Of a DNA stretch of 64,000 nucleotides, positions 36,215 to 48,691 are shown one piece after another. The notes under the pieces were generated by a model. It saw only the letters and a program-made list of their open reading frames with translations, made no database searches and was not told the origin of the DNA. This DNA is from Culex pipiens pallens (lineage: Eukaryota > Arthropoda > Insecta > Diptera > Culicidae). Both the position numbers and the translations under genes were made by a program. Where the stretch lies: NCBI RefSeq assembly GCF_016801865.2, contig NC_068937.1, positions 110,712,664-110,776,663 on the forward strand, in the 5' to 3' direction. Position 1 is the stretch's first letter, and each line of letters begins with the position of its first letter.

Positions 36215-37380
36215 AAACTAGAGCGAAATTCGACGGGTTTTGATTCGCGGTGTTTCGGTGAGTGATCGTATCACTATGGCAGCGTTAGGTTTTTTGGCCG
36301 CCGTGGAGCTAGCAGTTTTGCTCCACAATGTTAATACATTATGGCTAGAACAAAACAGTGTTTCTAGACTGGTTAGACGAAATCACTGGTGTCGAGGCAC
36401 CTGTGCCGATGTCGATTTCGACTCTCCGCTAGGTCAGCGACGAATGTCTCGAGTGTGACGAGCGGAAGTTATTAATTCGTTTGGACCGCTCTCTACCATC
36501 GCACGTCGATCTTCACAGTGTCAGGTCAGTTAGATTGACCAGCGGAATCACGGTTCCGTTCTCTAGCATCAACGGAATCGGTGATGTGGAGGTGTAGTGT
36601 GATATTTTAAACAAATAGGGCGTTTTGTTCCGGCGAAATTAAGTTTCAGATCCTCTGCGAAAGTTATTCCTTGTTTCGCATAATCTACACCAACCATCAA
36701 AGGAAACACAGCCTTCAAAAAAGTTAGGGCTTTCCTTCTTTTGAATGCAAAATCTCTTTTTGCATTAAATTTCTAAATCAATTTATCAATAATTTATATT
36801 CAACGCAAAATAATATTTGCCTTGCGCGTTCTCTCTTTTCTCTTCTCTCACTACGCTTCGTTACCTGCTCTCGCGCAGGCAAGCGCTTAGCGCAGGCAAA
36901 AACAGTCTGAAGTGAAACGTTTGTGCGGCTGGTCGTTGTTTACGTTTTGTGCGCAGGTATAATTTTCAAACAAATTATTTGATTTACCAGATATTTAATT
37001 TACATTTTTGTTGATGATCATTTCAGCGCCGTGGAGAACTTGATAAAAACGGAACAGCTGGTGCTGGAGAACTCGATCGGTGATAAAAAGAGATTTTGCC
37101 GGCAGCCGGCCGACAATATTGTTCCGCCGAGGATGCGACGAAGCGAACAAACGATTGGCATCAATCAATCTGAATAATCAGATAAGTACATATGATATTT
37201 GAATATTATATTCAACTTGATACTTTGTGATTTTTTTTCTTCTTACTTTTTCAGGTTTGGACGATTTTGGCAGTATGATCAACTAAACAGAATCAACATT
37301 CAACTAGAATTTAAGCCGCTAAAGTTCAAATACTATTGCTGTGAACCATCCGTCGAAAAGTGAACAATTCTGTAAAAAAT
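36215..37380 (+). other. Post-PAP part of the insert with possible exons
   Basis: A 62-codon stretch from the ATG at 36276 encodes MAALGFLAAVELAVLLHNVN and ends at 36458. A separate open stretch at 37027-37176, after a CATTTCAG acceptor, encodes NLIKTEQLVLENSIGDKKRF and ends INQSE then a stop. A donor-like GCGCAG/GTATAA near 36957 precedes it by about 70 bp. This could be a small spliced transcript of the element or captured host sequence. No family is recognised. Confidence 0.3.
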
Positions 37381-37384
37381 AGGT

Positions 37385-37970
37385 AGGTAGAAAATGTAAG
37401 AAAAACTTTTAAAAACTATTTCAAAACTATTTCTCAAAAAGTGTAAATTTGTATGATAAACTTTAATTTACCATTTGAAAACTATTTCTGAAATAGTGAA
37501 ACTGGGAAAAAATTTAGGATAAACCTTAAATAACCATATGAAAACTATTTCCAAAATAGTAGCGCTAGGTAAAAATAGCAAGAAAAACCCTTAAAAACCA
37601 TTTACGAACCATTTCTAAAATAGTAGCAGCAAGGTTAAAAATTGTGCGAACAACCTTAAAATACCATTTAAAAACCTTTTCTGAAATAGTAAAAACCGGA
37701 AGAAAAACGTCGCTTTTACGCGAAAATTAACTTTATTTTTACCATTACACAAATGGTAATTTGACGAAACGTTGTTCGGGGATTTTTAAGGTTACCGTTG
37801 CTAACCACCCTCAATTCAGATGGTCGAACTTTATGATAAATGGTAGGGTACCATTTCCGATATGGTATTTTTAAGGTTTTCCTACCATTTTTCAAATAGT
37901 GGTTACGATGTCTGAAATGGTGAGAAAACCATTTAACACAAAGTTTTTTTAAGGTTCTCGTTTATGCGGG
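37385..37970. repeat. Right arm: ~62-bp subrepeats with ACTATTTCTGAAATAGT palindromes
   Basis: Words of the type AACTATTTCTGAAATAGT occur at about 37427, 37482, 37544, 37608 and 37672, roughly 55-65 bp apart, interleaved with CCTTAAAAACCATTT. From 37740 outward the arm has ATGGT/ACCAT words and ends AAGGTTCTCGTTTATGCGGG. It is inversely related to the left arm at its outer end. Confidence 0.75.
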
Positions 37971-37975
37971 TCACC

Positions 37976-38064
37976 ACTCATAACCTTCGGACGCCTAGAA
38001 ATGAGCAGAAACTTGCAACAGGGACCACAAAAGACCCGGGGGTCGTTAAAGTGGATTACTTTGC
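37976..38064 (+). mobile_element. tRNA-derived SINE, right part
   Basis: It resumes with ACTCATAACCTTCGGACGCC, then AAATGAGCAGAAACTTGCAA and CCCGGGGGTCGTTAAAGTGG, and ends at ACTTTGC before the duplicated flank that starts at 38065. Together with 32364-32540 it makes one SINE of about 265 bp. Confidence 0.85.
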
Positions 38065-38906
38065 TTCTACATTTAGATTTTTTCCCTCAATCTACAAATA
38101 CAATATCGTTTCTCGAGCCTTTTTGGGACTCGAATTGCAGTTTAAAATGTTTACCAATCTTCATTCGCACTGATTGATTTTTCAAAAGTTGCACAATCTT
38201 TTTGTTGAACTTGTTATTAGATTTTTTGAAAGTAAAAAAATAACTAATATATAATTTTCCATTTATGCAATATGGCATTCTGCAATATGAAAAATAAGGT
38301 ATAAGGTAATAAGGTCAACTGTAAATGTTAACAATTAGCGGACATAGTGTCCGCTTACAAAAATGCCTGATTTTTATTCTTTAAATATTATTTAATATGC
38401 AAAACACAAAATGGCATCAAAAAAGGCAATTACCTTGATAAAGCGAAATTAACTTACTTAGAATTAACAAAAAATAGACTATGAGTTTTGCTATGCTCGA
38501 GAGAGAATATGGAAATTAAACTTATCTTGATAAGGCCCTCTTAGAAATTAAAAATATTTCATTGTGTAACTGCTAATTATGCTTCAATGTTAATTTTGGG
38601 TTCCACATTTTTTGGTTACACTCAATTAAAGTTATTGGAATTTTTGAAAAGTTAAAATTCATACTTTTAGAATAAGAAGATTAGAGAAGCATTGATCAAT
38701 TCAATCTTGGAAATCGAACATTGAACATCCAATGTTCTAAATAATTTCGAATTTTTCAAATGTTTTTCTGATTAGTTTATTAATTTTGGTTCGATATTTA
38801 TAAGTATAAAATTTCCCGGGAATCTCGACCAAATTTCCCGGGAATCGAGAGGTCAAAAAATTGCCGATTTCCCGGGAATTCCCGCTCGTCACCCTCTAGT
38901 CACGAG

Positions 38907-40170
38907 ATATCGAAAAATGGACCTCGGACTCTTGATCAAGAAACCAAAATTACATCTTTGAGCAAAGTTTAGCAGAAAACGAAGACGGATCGGGGCAACT
39001 ACCGTGTCAGTTGGAAGAGAATGACCCTCACAAGAAAGTTTCTTAAAATTATTAATCGAACATCAAATGTTTTTATATCATACTAATCATACATTATTCC
39101 ATTTTTTATCAGATTCACCCTAAATCGCCAAGTAAAGGCGTCTGGAGAGCCACGATCGAGGCAGCACCGCGACGAAAAGGTCGCTAAAATGTGCTAAATG
39201 GTCCACGAATAGACAAACCCTTATCCCTCTGCTGCATCCTCTGTAACTGAGAGTCCGACCACCCGCCAGAAGTTCCAAGAAAAGAAGCTACCATCAGAAG
39301 GGATTCAGTGCAAAGCAGCCATGACTTGCTGTGATCGCACTCTAATGGTCTGGAAGGAAAAGGGCCCTTTGGGTTCTTCCGTTGACGTCGAGTAGGCTTC
39401 CAATAAGTTTACCAGAGATAACGAAATTACTCCTCAAAGGCGTCCACGTTGTTTGTTCGCCACTCGTTTTTAATTGAGACAATCGGTTTCGCTTTTATTT
39501 TTATTTGTTCTGCCTTTTTTTTTGTTCGAGGGCAGTAAGAACCACCGGAACCCCTCCGGGCCACGGAAGTGAACGACTGCGGGGTTAATGCGACCATTTT
39601 TATTCATAGTCAAACTGTCATGTCCGCCTCGCGCGGGGAAACCGTGTCAAACGGCCACGGTGGCCTCACCACACTATCGGGATACCAACGGCCAACAATA
39701 TGCATATAGAGTGAAAATTACCATATAAATAAATCCAATTTTGACCATTTCTCGGTTTTCACAGCCCGCTACGACTCGGACGGTCGATTCTCCTCCGATA
39801 TTGATGTTTCGTTTCGCTTCTCAACGGCCCTGTCTACGACGACGCGGCCATAAAGTTGACGGCCCAAACACGTGGTGGTCGGTGGTTAGTTTCCCCTTAA
39901 CTTTGACTTGACCGCGCGTCACAGTCGTCGTCGTCGTCGTTAATGAGAAAGAGGCTTTGGTAAACGGTTGTTGTTGTTGGGTAGTTATGGACCTACCGGC
40001 GAACCTCCTTTGAATAGGATTCAATTTATTCATGACTGGCACGGCTCCAACTGTGTTAGGAGACAAATTTGAAGTGCTTCGGAAAAGGACTTGGCCAAAG
40101 ACATAGCGACGAGGATTTGTGTGTTATTGTTTGTTTACAAAATTATCTTTAATTTTAAAAATTATGTAAA
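38907..40170. other. No gene seen; single-copy-looking DNA
   Basis: 39150-40080 is complex and GC-moderate with a GTC trinucleotide run near 39925 and no gene recognised. It could be intronic or regulatory. Confidence 0.4.
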
Positions 40171-40380
40171 TACCTTTGTGGAGCGCAAGCGTGAAGACTT
40201 AAGACTACTGCCTTGGAGAATGCTGGATTGAGAGACGCTGACTAAGGACCATTTGCTTGATGAGCACTGGCTGGAGGGACGCCGACTAAAACTCTGGATT
40301 GAGGAACGCAGGTTTGAGGGACGTAATTGTTGGCTTGAAGAACGCAGACCAAGGAACACTGAATTGGGGAACGCTGGTTT

Positions 40381-40543
40381 GGGACCATCCATAAACCACG
40401 TGGACACTTTAGGGGGGGGGGGGGTATGGCGATTGTCCACGATCCATACAAAAAAGATTTTTTTTGTATGGACAATTGTCCACGAAGGGGGGGGGGGGTT
40501 ACAGATTCCCAAAAAAGTGTCCACGTGGTTTATGGATGGTCCC
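40381..40543. mobile_element. Palindromic G-run MITE (CCATAAACCACGTGG family), copy 1
   Basis: GGGACCATCCATAAACCACG opens and the inverse closes this 163-bp element. Both arms carry a G run just inside (about 40410 and 40488). The centre is TTTTTTTTGTATGG-like. TTT stands on both sides and could be a 3-bp duplication. Confidence 0.9.
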
Positions 40544-40652
40544 TTTGAGAGATGTTCACAAATAACTTGAGGATCACTGGCTTGATCGACACTGACTTAG
40601 CAACACTTGGGGAACGCTGACTAAGGACCACTTGTTTGAGGAACACTGGCTA

Positions 40653-40822
40653 GGACCATCCATAAACCACGTGGACACTTTTTTTTTAAATCTCAGACCC
40701 CCTCTTCTCTCCCCCTCGTGGACAATTTTCATACAAAATAAATCTTTTTTGTATGGAGCGTGGACAATCGCTGAACCCCCCCCCCCACCCTCAAGGTGTC
40801 CACGTTGTTTATGGATGGTCCC
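40653..40822. mobile_element. Palindromic G-run MITE, copy 2
   Basis: Same ends as 40381-40543 (GGACCATCCATAAACCACGT and GTTTATGGATGGTCC), with a C run near 40775 where the first copy has a G run. About 170 bp. It lies in the same minisatellite. Confidence 0.9.
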
Positions 40823-40870
40823 TTTGAAAGACACGGACAAATATTGGTCTGATTAGAGGAACGCGTTGAC

Positions 40871-42702
40871 AAGGTGAAAGCTAAGGAATTGAACTGCTTG
40901 AAATTCATTTTAAACAAAATCTCTTGCAAAATCTTGATCTCCTTGTCTGTGATCTCTAGACTAGAGGTGCACGACCTCCTTTTTTGGGCGCACGGAGGGG
41001 TTTTCTTCAATTAATTAATTGCATAATTTTGCCAGCAATCACCCCGCGCACCAAGATGGCAGCCCTGCCGTACGAATAGAGTACCTCTAGCTCATTATCG
41101 CGGGCTCAATTCGCAAGAAGTCGCGACTGGATTTGGAAGCGCGTGTGCGGTTGCGGTAGTTGCGCGGATAGTTTAGTAATCGCGCTGCAAAGGCTCGGAC
41201 TGATTGGAAAATGTTGGCTGCTCGATAGATGGCGGGCCCAAAAAAGGCCTTCTTGACAGCTGCAACTGGTGGCTTCATTTGAGGTTTTACCGCGCAATGC
41301 GAGTGTTATACTTGGAGGGACTGAACCGTTGGTGGTTGTAGGGTAATTAAGAAATGGCAAAGATTCGTGATGGTATTTTTTGAGAGATTTTTTTTTACTT
41401 TGTACAAACTTGTTTATTCGTAAATCTTTCGAAAACTCGAACTCGCATTCAATACCTATATTCTTTATCTTAAGACTTCCTTTAAAACTTCAAAACTTGT
41501 CTGAGGAAGTCTTTGGCCATCCCTTCGTTTTCTATAATTGATTATGCCTACAGTTAATAAAATTCCAATCATATTAGTCCTCATGCAATTTCTCGGAAGT
41601 CCCACCGCTAGCGAGCACTCGTTGGCCACAAAGCATGCCATGATGGCCGGAGACCTTATTTTTTTCGTTGTCCGCGGAGCAGAACACACAGTAGCCACAG
41701 CTTTGGATGCAACACATAATTTCCTGGTAATCTGCGATCAGTAGCAGCAGCAGCAGTAGCGGGCGAAGCAAGCCATGAAAGTGGGCAGAAAATATTACGG
41801 ACCTTTAACGATCAGGTCCGTGCGGCCATTCTTGGAGAGAATCGGCCCTCGGAGTTCAACCTCGAAGATCTATCGGAGGGAGCTGGCGGACCAATTTATA
41901 TAAATTTAATTAAGGGGTGCGATGCAGAGTCGAGAACAGGACAAACTAAGCTAAGCTGGGTTGAACAAAACGATGTGAGCTCTGAGGTGACCACGCGGGG
42001 AGTTAACAATGTAATGATGGCATAATAACTACATGGGGCGCAATGGAGAGGAGTTTGGGAGTGTTGGAATCAACAGGGGGGAGGAATTGGGTGTGGTCGC
42101 GAGGCGGGACTGTGGTGCCAACGAAGCCGATTGTGCCTAATGATTTCTCAGTAAAACTTGTGATCATCTGAAATGAACTGACATTTATGGAGATTTATTC
42201 TGATGGACCCTTGGATTTGTTTAGTTAGGTTGAAGTTGAATATAGAAACAAAACTTACTTTGGTTGTTGCGATAGCTATTATCACATTCGTTACTTATCA
42301 ATCAGACAAAGTTTGCTTCCACATTAATAAAATAAAAAAAATGTTTTTCCTTATTTTGTTTTTCCTACTTTTAACATTTTTACAATTAGAGTTCTGCGAC
42401 CCCATTTTGTTCATATTTGAATAGTTGTTTGCCTGTTAAATTACAAAATGCATTTTTTCAATATTTTCAAGAGGGTGCTGTGACCTATCCCTCGCTTGCT
42501 CCAGACTAAAATCCATGATAGGGCTGTCAGACCAAATCTGTCAGACCAAGACTGTCACACCAAAGAGTAAAAAGTAAACAATCTTGAGGTATGAGGAAAC
42601 ATAAAATCAAACAATATTTAATTTTTCATTTCTTTAACAGGTTTTGAGTTGCAAAATCCTGGTTAGGCCAGGAAATTATCAAATAATTCGGCAGTTAAAT
42701 AA
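40871..42702. other. No gene seen
   Basis: 40980-42180 is GC-moderate single-copy-looking DNA with an AGC run near 41745. At 42520-42560 the word CTGTCAGACCAA repeats three times. No gene recognised. Confidence 0.4.
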
Positions 42703-42710
42703 GTATATCA

Positions 42711-44035
42711 TAGAGCGTCCAATTTCCCGGGGTTACAAAATTCCCGGGAAACGGGAAATTTTCAACAAATTTCCCGGGAAATCCCGGGAATTCCCGGGAA
42801 ATTTGAAATTCAACGAAAATTATTCTGATCTTGTTTCTGATCAATATTTTGCAACACAAATGTATAGAACAGCAACTTTAAAGGTCAACACAAGTGTTAG
42901 GATCAATTAATGGGTTGTGAAAAATCATCCAACTTTGAGAAAATAAATAAACTTTCAAATTTTTTATGCTGTCTTTAAATTATACCAAACAAGCCTTACC
43001 CGACAAACTTCGTTCTGCCTTTTTTTCGTTTGTTGACATTTTTTACTTTTTTGCTTATTCAGCCTCCTGTGATCAAAATTTGTTTTCACGTAACTTTCTC
43101 CATACAATCTGCAGATTCTCCGTAATCGGTTCCGGAGTGGCTGAAGTGTCGATTAGTTAGCGTATAAACCTTCCTTGGACTTATACGAACCCAACGCAAC
43201 AAAGAGCACCTCGATCCGACATTCCGTGTTGAATTGATTCGCGTTCGAACAAAACCTTCGAAATTTTTTATATATATAGATAGAAAAACATATAATTAGT
43301 ATTTTTGTTGAGAAGTAGTATTTTTTTAATCAATGTGTTTTAACAGTGATAATGTATGCTCCACAACATAAAATTGCTTTTAAATTTGTCTCAGTGACCA
43401 TACAATTGAAATGAAAAAAAAGCATGCAGAAATAATGTTTATCATGGCAAATTACTTATACCAGAACAAGTATTTTCAACTTGTGAGTAAATAGATAATT
43501 ATTGAGTTTGCTTTTAAAATCTAATTTCTAGCGCTTTTTAACTTAAAACACTATTTCATGATATCACAACTCAAAGTTTTCAAATTAATTTCATATTACA
43601 CCAAATTTTTTTTAACGATTTTTCATGGTTTAATTTATGGTATGATTTTAGCTATGTAAAATATTTTTTTTAGAATTGGTTGAAATTAAACTATATTTTT
43701 TCATATTTAACCCTCTTATGCCCTTGGTAGCTCATGTGCTTAATACATTTACAATTTCAAACTGTAATTTCTCGAATACATTTAAACAAATTCGTCTCGC
43801 ATAACCCTTTTTGAAAAATTTAATTATATCAATTCAATTTCCATCCAATTTGGCCAAGGTAATCAAAATAGTTGAACAAATCTCAAATTTAATCTTGGCC
43901 GGAAGAGGTAAATATCTTATTTGCAAAGCATATAACAAAAAAAAAACGTTAAAATAGGTTGTCAAAAATAAAATAGTTAATATTCATTCCATAATAGCGT
44001 AATTTTTTTCCCGGGACGGGAAATTGGACGCTCTA
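42711..44035. mobile_element. 1.33-kb hAT-type element with 8-bp TSD
   Basis: TAGAGCGTCCAATTTCCCG opens it and the exact inverse closes it (19-bp TIR). GTATATCA flanks it at 42703-42710 and 44036-44043. TTCCCGGGAA words cluster inside both ends, as in the 6.79-kb element. There is no transposase. A Helitron-like copy is nested at 42990-43280. Confidence 0.95.
42990..43280 (-). mobile_element. Helitron-like short element, copy 2 (nested in hAT)
   Basis: Reverse-complement match to 27576-27866 over its whole length: it starts on the minus strand as TCTATATATATAAAAAATTT and ends ACGAAGTTTGTCGGGTAAGG followed by CTTG. The length agrees with copy 1 (291 bp), so the boundaries are well supported even if the Helitron class is not. 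Confidence 0.6.
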
Positions 44036-44159
44036 GTATATCACTATAACATAGTTTAGGGGTCATACCTAAATTTGACAAGAAAAAAAAGGTTTTTTTG
44101 GGATTCAATTACCCGAGGTGAAATTTTTCCAAGGCCTTCGGATTGTCGAGTCTAGACTG

Positions 44160-44490
44160 TACTGAGAAAAACTCATTTAAACTTGAAGAGGCTGTATCTC
44201 AGCAACAAGGTAAAAAAGACAATTGGGTCCTAAAACGAAGCTTAGATTGCTGATATTATTGTTCACAGCGATAAAGCTTATTTTTCTGAGTACAATGACC
44301 CTTTGTACGACCACAAAGTCATTTTGTGTCAATGGTTCACCCATAAAAGGCTTCATACAATTTTAGCAGCTATCCATACCAAAATGGGACGTAAATATTC
44401 GAAAATCTATATCTTTTGTAGCAATTTTATGATCGGGTAGGTGTTTTTGGCAAAGTTGTAGGTATTGATGGAGACCATTCAGAAACAAAT
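44160..44490 (+). repeat. Dispersed repeat family A, partial copy
   Basis: GCTGTATCTCAGCAACAAGG, GGACGTAAATATTCGAAAAT and GGCAAAGTTGTAGGTATTGA match the palindrome arms in order. Diverged and truncated, non-coding. Confidence 0.65.
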
Positions 44491-47204
44491 CAAAACTTTC
44501 GTAGTTGAAAGAAGCGACTCTTGGTACCCAAACATGTATAGGTCATCGCTTAAATTTTGAAATTATAGCAGATTCAGTGAAAAATTACGTTTTTTTCTCG
44601 TTTCCGTTTTTGCGCGTGGCGCGTCTAAAAACTCAGTTTTTATTTTCAACGGGTAGACATATGTTCTGTGAAAATTTTCGAGGAATCCGATAAAAATATT
44701 TCCAGACATAGACTCTCTGGTCCAGACACGATCAAAACACCATCTTATGTATTCATAGGACTTTTTCAAATGTTTGGCTGTTTTTTTCGGACCTAAAATT
44801 ATTTTTCCTTGAAAGGCAAACTAATCACCATTCATTTGCGTCCAAGAAAATCGGTTGAAATGACGCGGTATTATGGTTTTTTGAAAAATGTGGTTTTTGC
44901 TAAAAATGACGAAAATGGCCGTTTTTGGGACGTAGGCCAAACAAAAAAAGACGGTACTGATTATTTAGGCTAAGGAACCCCCAGAAAAAAAATTTGAGCC
45001 CGATCGGAGAACTTTTTTTTCGGTGTAGGCTCTTTTCAAATGGAATTGCTGTATAAAAAAAAAACAATCCAGATTATTTTCGTATTAATATACAGACTCT
45101 AAATAATATTTTTTATTTAATTCAAAAAATCTGTTACAATTCTGCAATCTTTTGACAGTGGGCAAAAAAAAACTTAAAAGATCCTTTATTCCAATATGGT
45201 CGCATACTGTTTACACTCCCCGCTTCCGAGAATGGATCTGATTTTTCCTCCGGCTTGGTTTATTGTCAAATTTTCGCTCCAAAGCAGACATAAAAAAGGC
45301 AAAATGTTGAAAGGAATTTCAAGCCAATTAGCGTAACTTGGCTTCATTCTGGCACCAAATCGATCGATCAGTTATTGCTTCTGTTTTTTGATTCTTGTTA
45401 GCAAGGATGCCAACTTTTTTTTAATGATTTCTGAAGGGTGTTTTGGGTTGGCAGCACTGCTCTTGACAGCTGTCACAGTACGAAATAAACGTTTCTATAG
45501 AAAGTGACATTCCGCCGCAAGACGCATCGCAAATAGCAAAAATCAATAGTTGTCAACCTGAACAAAGCATGCCGTCTCGATTTCGGCCCTAACTTGGTCC
45601 GTGGTCAATAATTTCTCCCCAATGCAATAACCAGCAGCGTGGCTAATGACAAAAACCGAGCCCAAAAGAGTCCCAGCAAGCAAAAAGAGTGAGAGCCCTT
45701 CTTTGCCTCTGAAACACCCCGTGCTACAGCCATCAGCCGCAGAGGCCTGCTTGGATCGGCTGCAGTGTTGCTAAATCCGGCACCTCTGCTGACATAACAC
45801 TCTCCGCGCAAAGCGTCGTCGCCGCCGCTGCCTTTGGTCCGCAAAGGAGGCCCTCTTTGACGTTTCTACGGAGAGCCCTGTCAGCCGCCCTCTTGCGCCT
45901 TCCAGAACAGTCCTGCGCTGCTGCACTGTCGTGTGCATGTTTATTTATGTTTGCTTAATAGCAATTAAATTCCATTAAATGCAATTACCAACAAGGCAAA
46001 CACGGCATACACCCGCACGCGTGCACACACATACACGAAAGTGCACATTGCACAAATACATGCAAGCATGCACAGCAAAAAGAGGGGCGCATTCTCGCGT
46101 TTCGTGAGGGGCGTCTAATTGATATCGGTTTTGGCTTCAAAACAGAATAATGGCGACTTTTTCCGTGTGTTGGTGCCTGCAGGTCGCAGTAGCCTTTGTG
46201 TCTGAGTCCCAAAAGGTGGGCCCCCTGCAAAAAACGTAAATAAATAAATAAAAGGTGAGACATCTTGCTCGATCGAAGCGTGCTTTGGCATTCGTGGTGC
46301 TGGTGGTGGTGGGGACATAGCCTGCCACGAAGAAGAAGAAGAAGACGAGTGTACCGCGCGGTTGCAGTGCAGTTGCAATTTTTGTCGGCCCTGCCATTAT
46401 GTCGCAGGGGTCACCTGTGTGTCTGGAAAAGGGAGGAAGAGAATGTGATTCAATTTGTAGAAGTGCTGCTTTTTGCGAGACTTGGCTGGGCCGCGACGAA
46501 CGTGGAAGGCTTGGTGTGAAAATAGGTGATTGGAAGAGAGTTGCAGTTGGGCTTTTTGTTTTGAGTTCATATTGCAATAATAAAGCATGTTAATGTACTT
46601 TATATAATGGTGAATAGCACCTTATTGTATTGTATGTCAAACTGAAACATTTGATACGACACACTTAAATAGTTATTTTTATCAATTTTCTCGCACATTA
46701 AAAAAATTATGGGAATATTGTTTACAACTGAAATGGTGAAAAAACTGGTGATTTTTTTATAAGTTTCTGTAACTTGTTGTTATTTGTGAACCACATTTTT
46801 TTTGTATAAAATTTGGCCGTTGCAAATATTTTTCAAAGTTTATGATTTAAAATATTTAGAATTTTTGTGAAATTCCGTTGTACAGTACCGCAAAAAGTTT
46901 TTTTCGGCGAAAAAAAAAAGATTCGTCAATACTTAGATATTTTGAAAACTAATGATTGCAAAACAACTAGGCAGGTGTTAAATGCATTTTAAAATACTTG
47001 TTTCATACAAATGCTTGTAATTTAAATCTTTATGATTTTAAAAAGGGATTCTACAAAAATCATTTGAATATGGGATTAATACTGAAAAAGAAAATTCTTT
47101 CCAATGTAAAGAGCAATTTGAAGAAATTTATAGAATGTTTCAAAAACGGATGTTGAGTATTTGTATGGGAAACCTGCTAGACCGAAATGTGCGTTTATGC
47201 GTTC
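44491..47204. other. No gene seen; repeats then single-copy-looking DNA
   Basis: 44500-45010 contains a family also seen inverted near 47515-47750 (GGTACCCAAACATGTATAGG against its inverse). 45470-46600 is GC-moderate and single-copy-looking, with CA-rich and GAA runs. Frames up to 146 codons there overlap these simple repeats and show no family. Confidence 0.4.
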
Positions 47205-47300
47205 AACTCTTTATCGGTCTGACGGCCGAGTGGGCTAGGGCACTAGTCCTTACTTTTGGTGCTGGGTTTGAATCCCGTCGGTTGCAACTTGGCTTTGTGT
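47205..47300 (+). mobile_element. tRNA-like SINE head
   Basis: GACGGCCGAGTGGGCTAGGG resembles the A-box region of Leu/Ser-type tRNAs and GGGTTTGAATCCC is a B box. The acceptor stem does not close properly. It is probably the head of a SINE whose body grades into the following repeat. Confidence 0.6.
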
Positions 47301-47769
47301 TTACGAAAGTTGTACATGGGTCATTCCAGGTCAACTGGGTACACTTTTGGACCCGACCTTCACCGATTTGGACCAAACATGGAGGGAATGTTCATCTATC
47401 GATACTAAACAGAAATTCTAAGTTTGGTGCCGATTGGACTATCCCTCTTTCATTGGCACCGCCCTCCTTTTTGACGATTTTATAAAACTTTTTATTCTGT
47501 TACTCGTAACTTCCCAACGATGACCTATATATGTTTGGGTACCAAAATTTTCGTAATTAAAAGCAACTTCTGATACCCAATAATGTGCGGCTTGCCGAGA
47601 ATACTACTTTTTATTTTCAAAAAATCATATCTCGGAATCCTGTTAATGAACACCTCCCATTTTTGAGTATGTTACGTAAAATTTTTCAAGGAATCCGACA
47701 AAAATATTTTCAGACAAAGGCTCTTTGGTCCCAGGGATAGAAATCCTGTAAGCAAATCCTTCTGTGTTG
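47301..47769. repeat. Dispersed repeat family F
   Basis: TCATTCCAGGTCAACTGGGT opens a stretch whose later part (GATGACCTATATATGTTTGG, 47519 onward) is inverted relative to about 44510-44700. No coding; the frames across it look spurious. Confidence 0.5.
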
Positions 47770-47771
47770 TA

Positions 47772-47951
47772 CACAGAAAAAAAAATGTGAATTTACTCGA
47801 CACGTAAAAAATGAATTACGTGTAAACTCATTTGATGTAAACGTGAGATTCGACGTAACTTTGTTGCATTGCATTTAAATTTAAATGTTTAATGACGTGC
47901 AAAAGTGGTACATCATAAATGATGTAACATTCGGAAATATTTTTTTGTGTG
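47772..47951. mobile_element. TA-flanked short MITE
   Basis: CACAGAAAAAAAAATGTG opens and the inverse-related ATATTTTTTTGTGTG closes this 180-bp element, with TA at 47770-47771 and 47952-47953. Internal ACGTAAAAAATGAATTACGT-type words are palindromic. Non-coding. Confidence 0.6.
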
Positions 47952-47953
47952 TA

Positions 47954-48522
47954 GGACAAGAGTTATTGAAATATTGTGGTAAAAGGCCCAATGCTTTCTA
48001 TCGATCACAATTTCATAATTTAGTATGGACACAACTGACATTACCTTCTCAAGTTCTTATAAATTTCCCATATGAATTTTCAGCAAGTTGTTGTTTATTT
48101 ATGATGCTCTTAAAACTAATTTAAATAAAGTTTTTAACTAGGGAAAAAACTTATACTTATAATGGTATTAAATATTCGTAAAATAACAAAAATTAAAACA
48201 AGAAAACAAGCTTTACCAACATCTAATTCATAATCGACAAAAAAAAAATCTTATGAGGCATTTAAGCGAAATGAGCAAATAACAAGTGCTAATTTTGCAA
48301 CAATGTTCATTTTCAATATTTTTTACTCAAAATTTATGGTTTTGCTTCATACAACGAATGCAAAAATTTTACAATTAATCAATGGCTTCTACAAAAAAAA
48401 AAACGGTTTCTGGTAACCAGTCTACCAAAAACGGTTTCTGGTAACCAGTCAGCAAACACAGCACAAATTCACAAATCTCCGTAACATGACACTTTTGATC
48501 ATTTCAATTCCGAAACCATCAA
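47954..48522. other. No gene seen
   Basis: AT-rich. The word ACGGTTTCTGGTAACCAGTC is duplicated about 30 bp apart at 48403-48450. Confidence 0.4.
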
Positions 48523-48691
48523 GGGAGCGTTCTTTTATTACGTAACACAGTAGAGGGGGGAGGGGGGGTCGGAGGCCGTGTTACGCTCCATACAAATTTT
48601 TTAAAATTTGTATGGAAATTTTGTTACGAGGGGGGGGGGGAGGGGGTCTAAAAGTCCGATTTTTCGCGTTACGTAATAAAAGAACGCTCCC
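48523..48691. mobile_element. Palindromic G-run MITE (TTATTACGTAAC family)
   Basis: GGGAGCGTTCTTTTATTACG opens and its inverse closes this 169-bp element. Two G runs lie inside, and the centre AATTTTTTAAAATTTGTATG is self-complementary. The architecture is the same as in the copies at 40381 and 40653, but the TIR is different. Confidence 0.88.

Larger units (their letters stand above)
40171..40870. repeat. Degenerate ~20-bp minisatellite interrupted by two MITEs
   Basis: Words of the type TTGAGGAACGCTGGNTTGA recur about every 20 bp in 40190-40380, 40545-40652 and 40823-40870. Drift between copies is strong. Reading frames across it are repeats, not genes. Confidence 0.75.

Noticed and set aside
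40190..40543. CRISPR-like array
   Set aside because: The spaced repeats are a degenerate minisatellite plus a palindromic MITE in eukaryotic DNA. There are no uniform spacers and no cas genes.
46137..46577. 146-codon minus-strand frame
   Set aside because: It overlaps GAA/TGG simple repeats and translates to low-complexity Ser/Thr/Phe runs with no domain.
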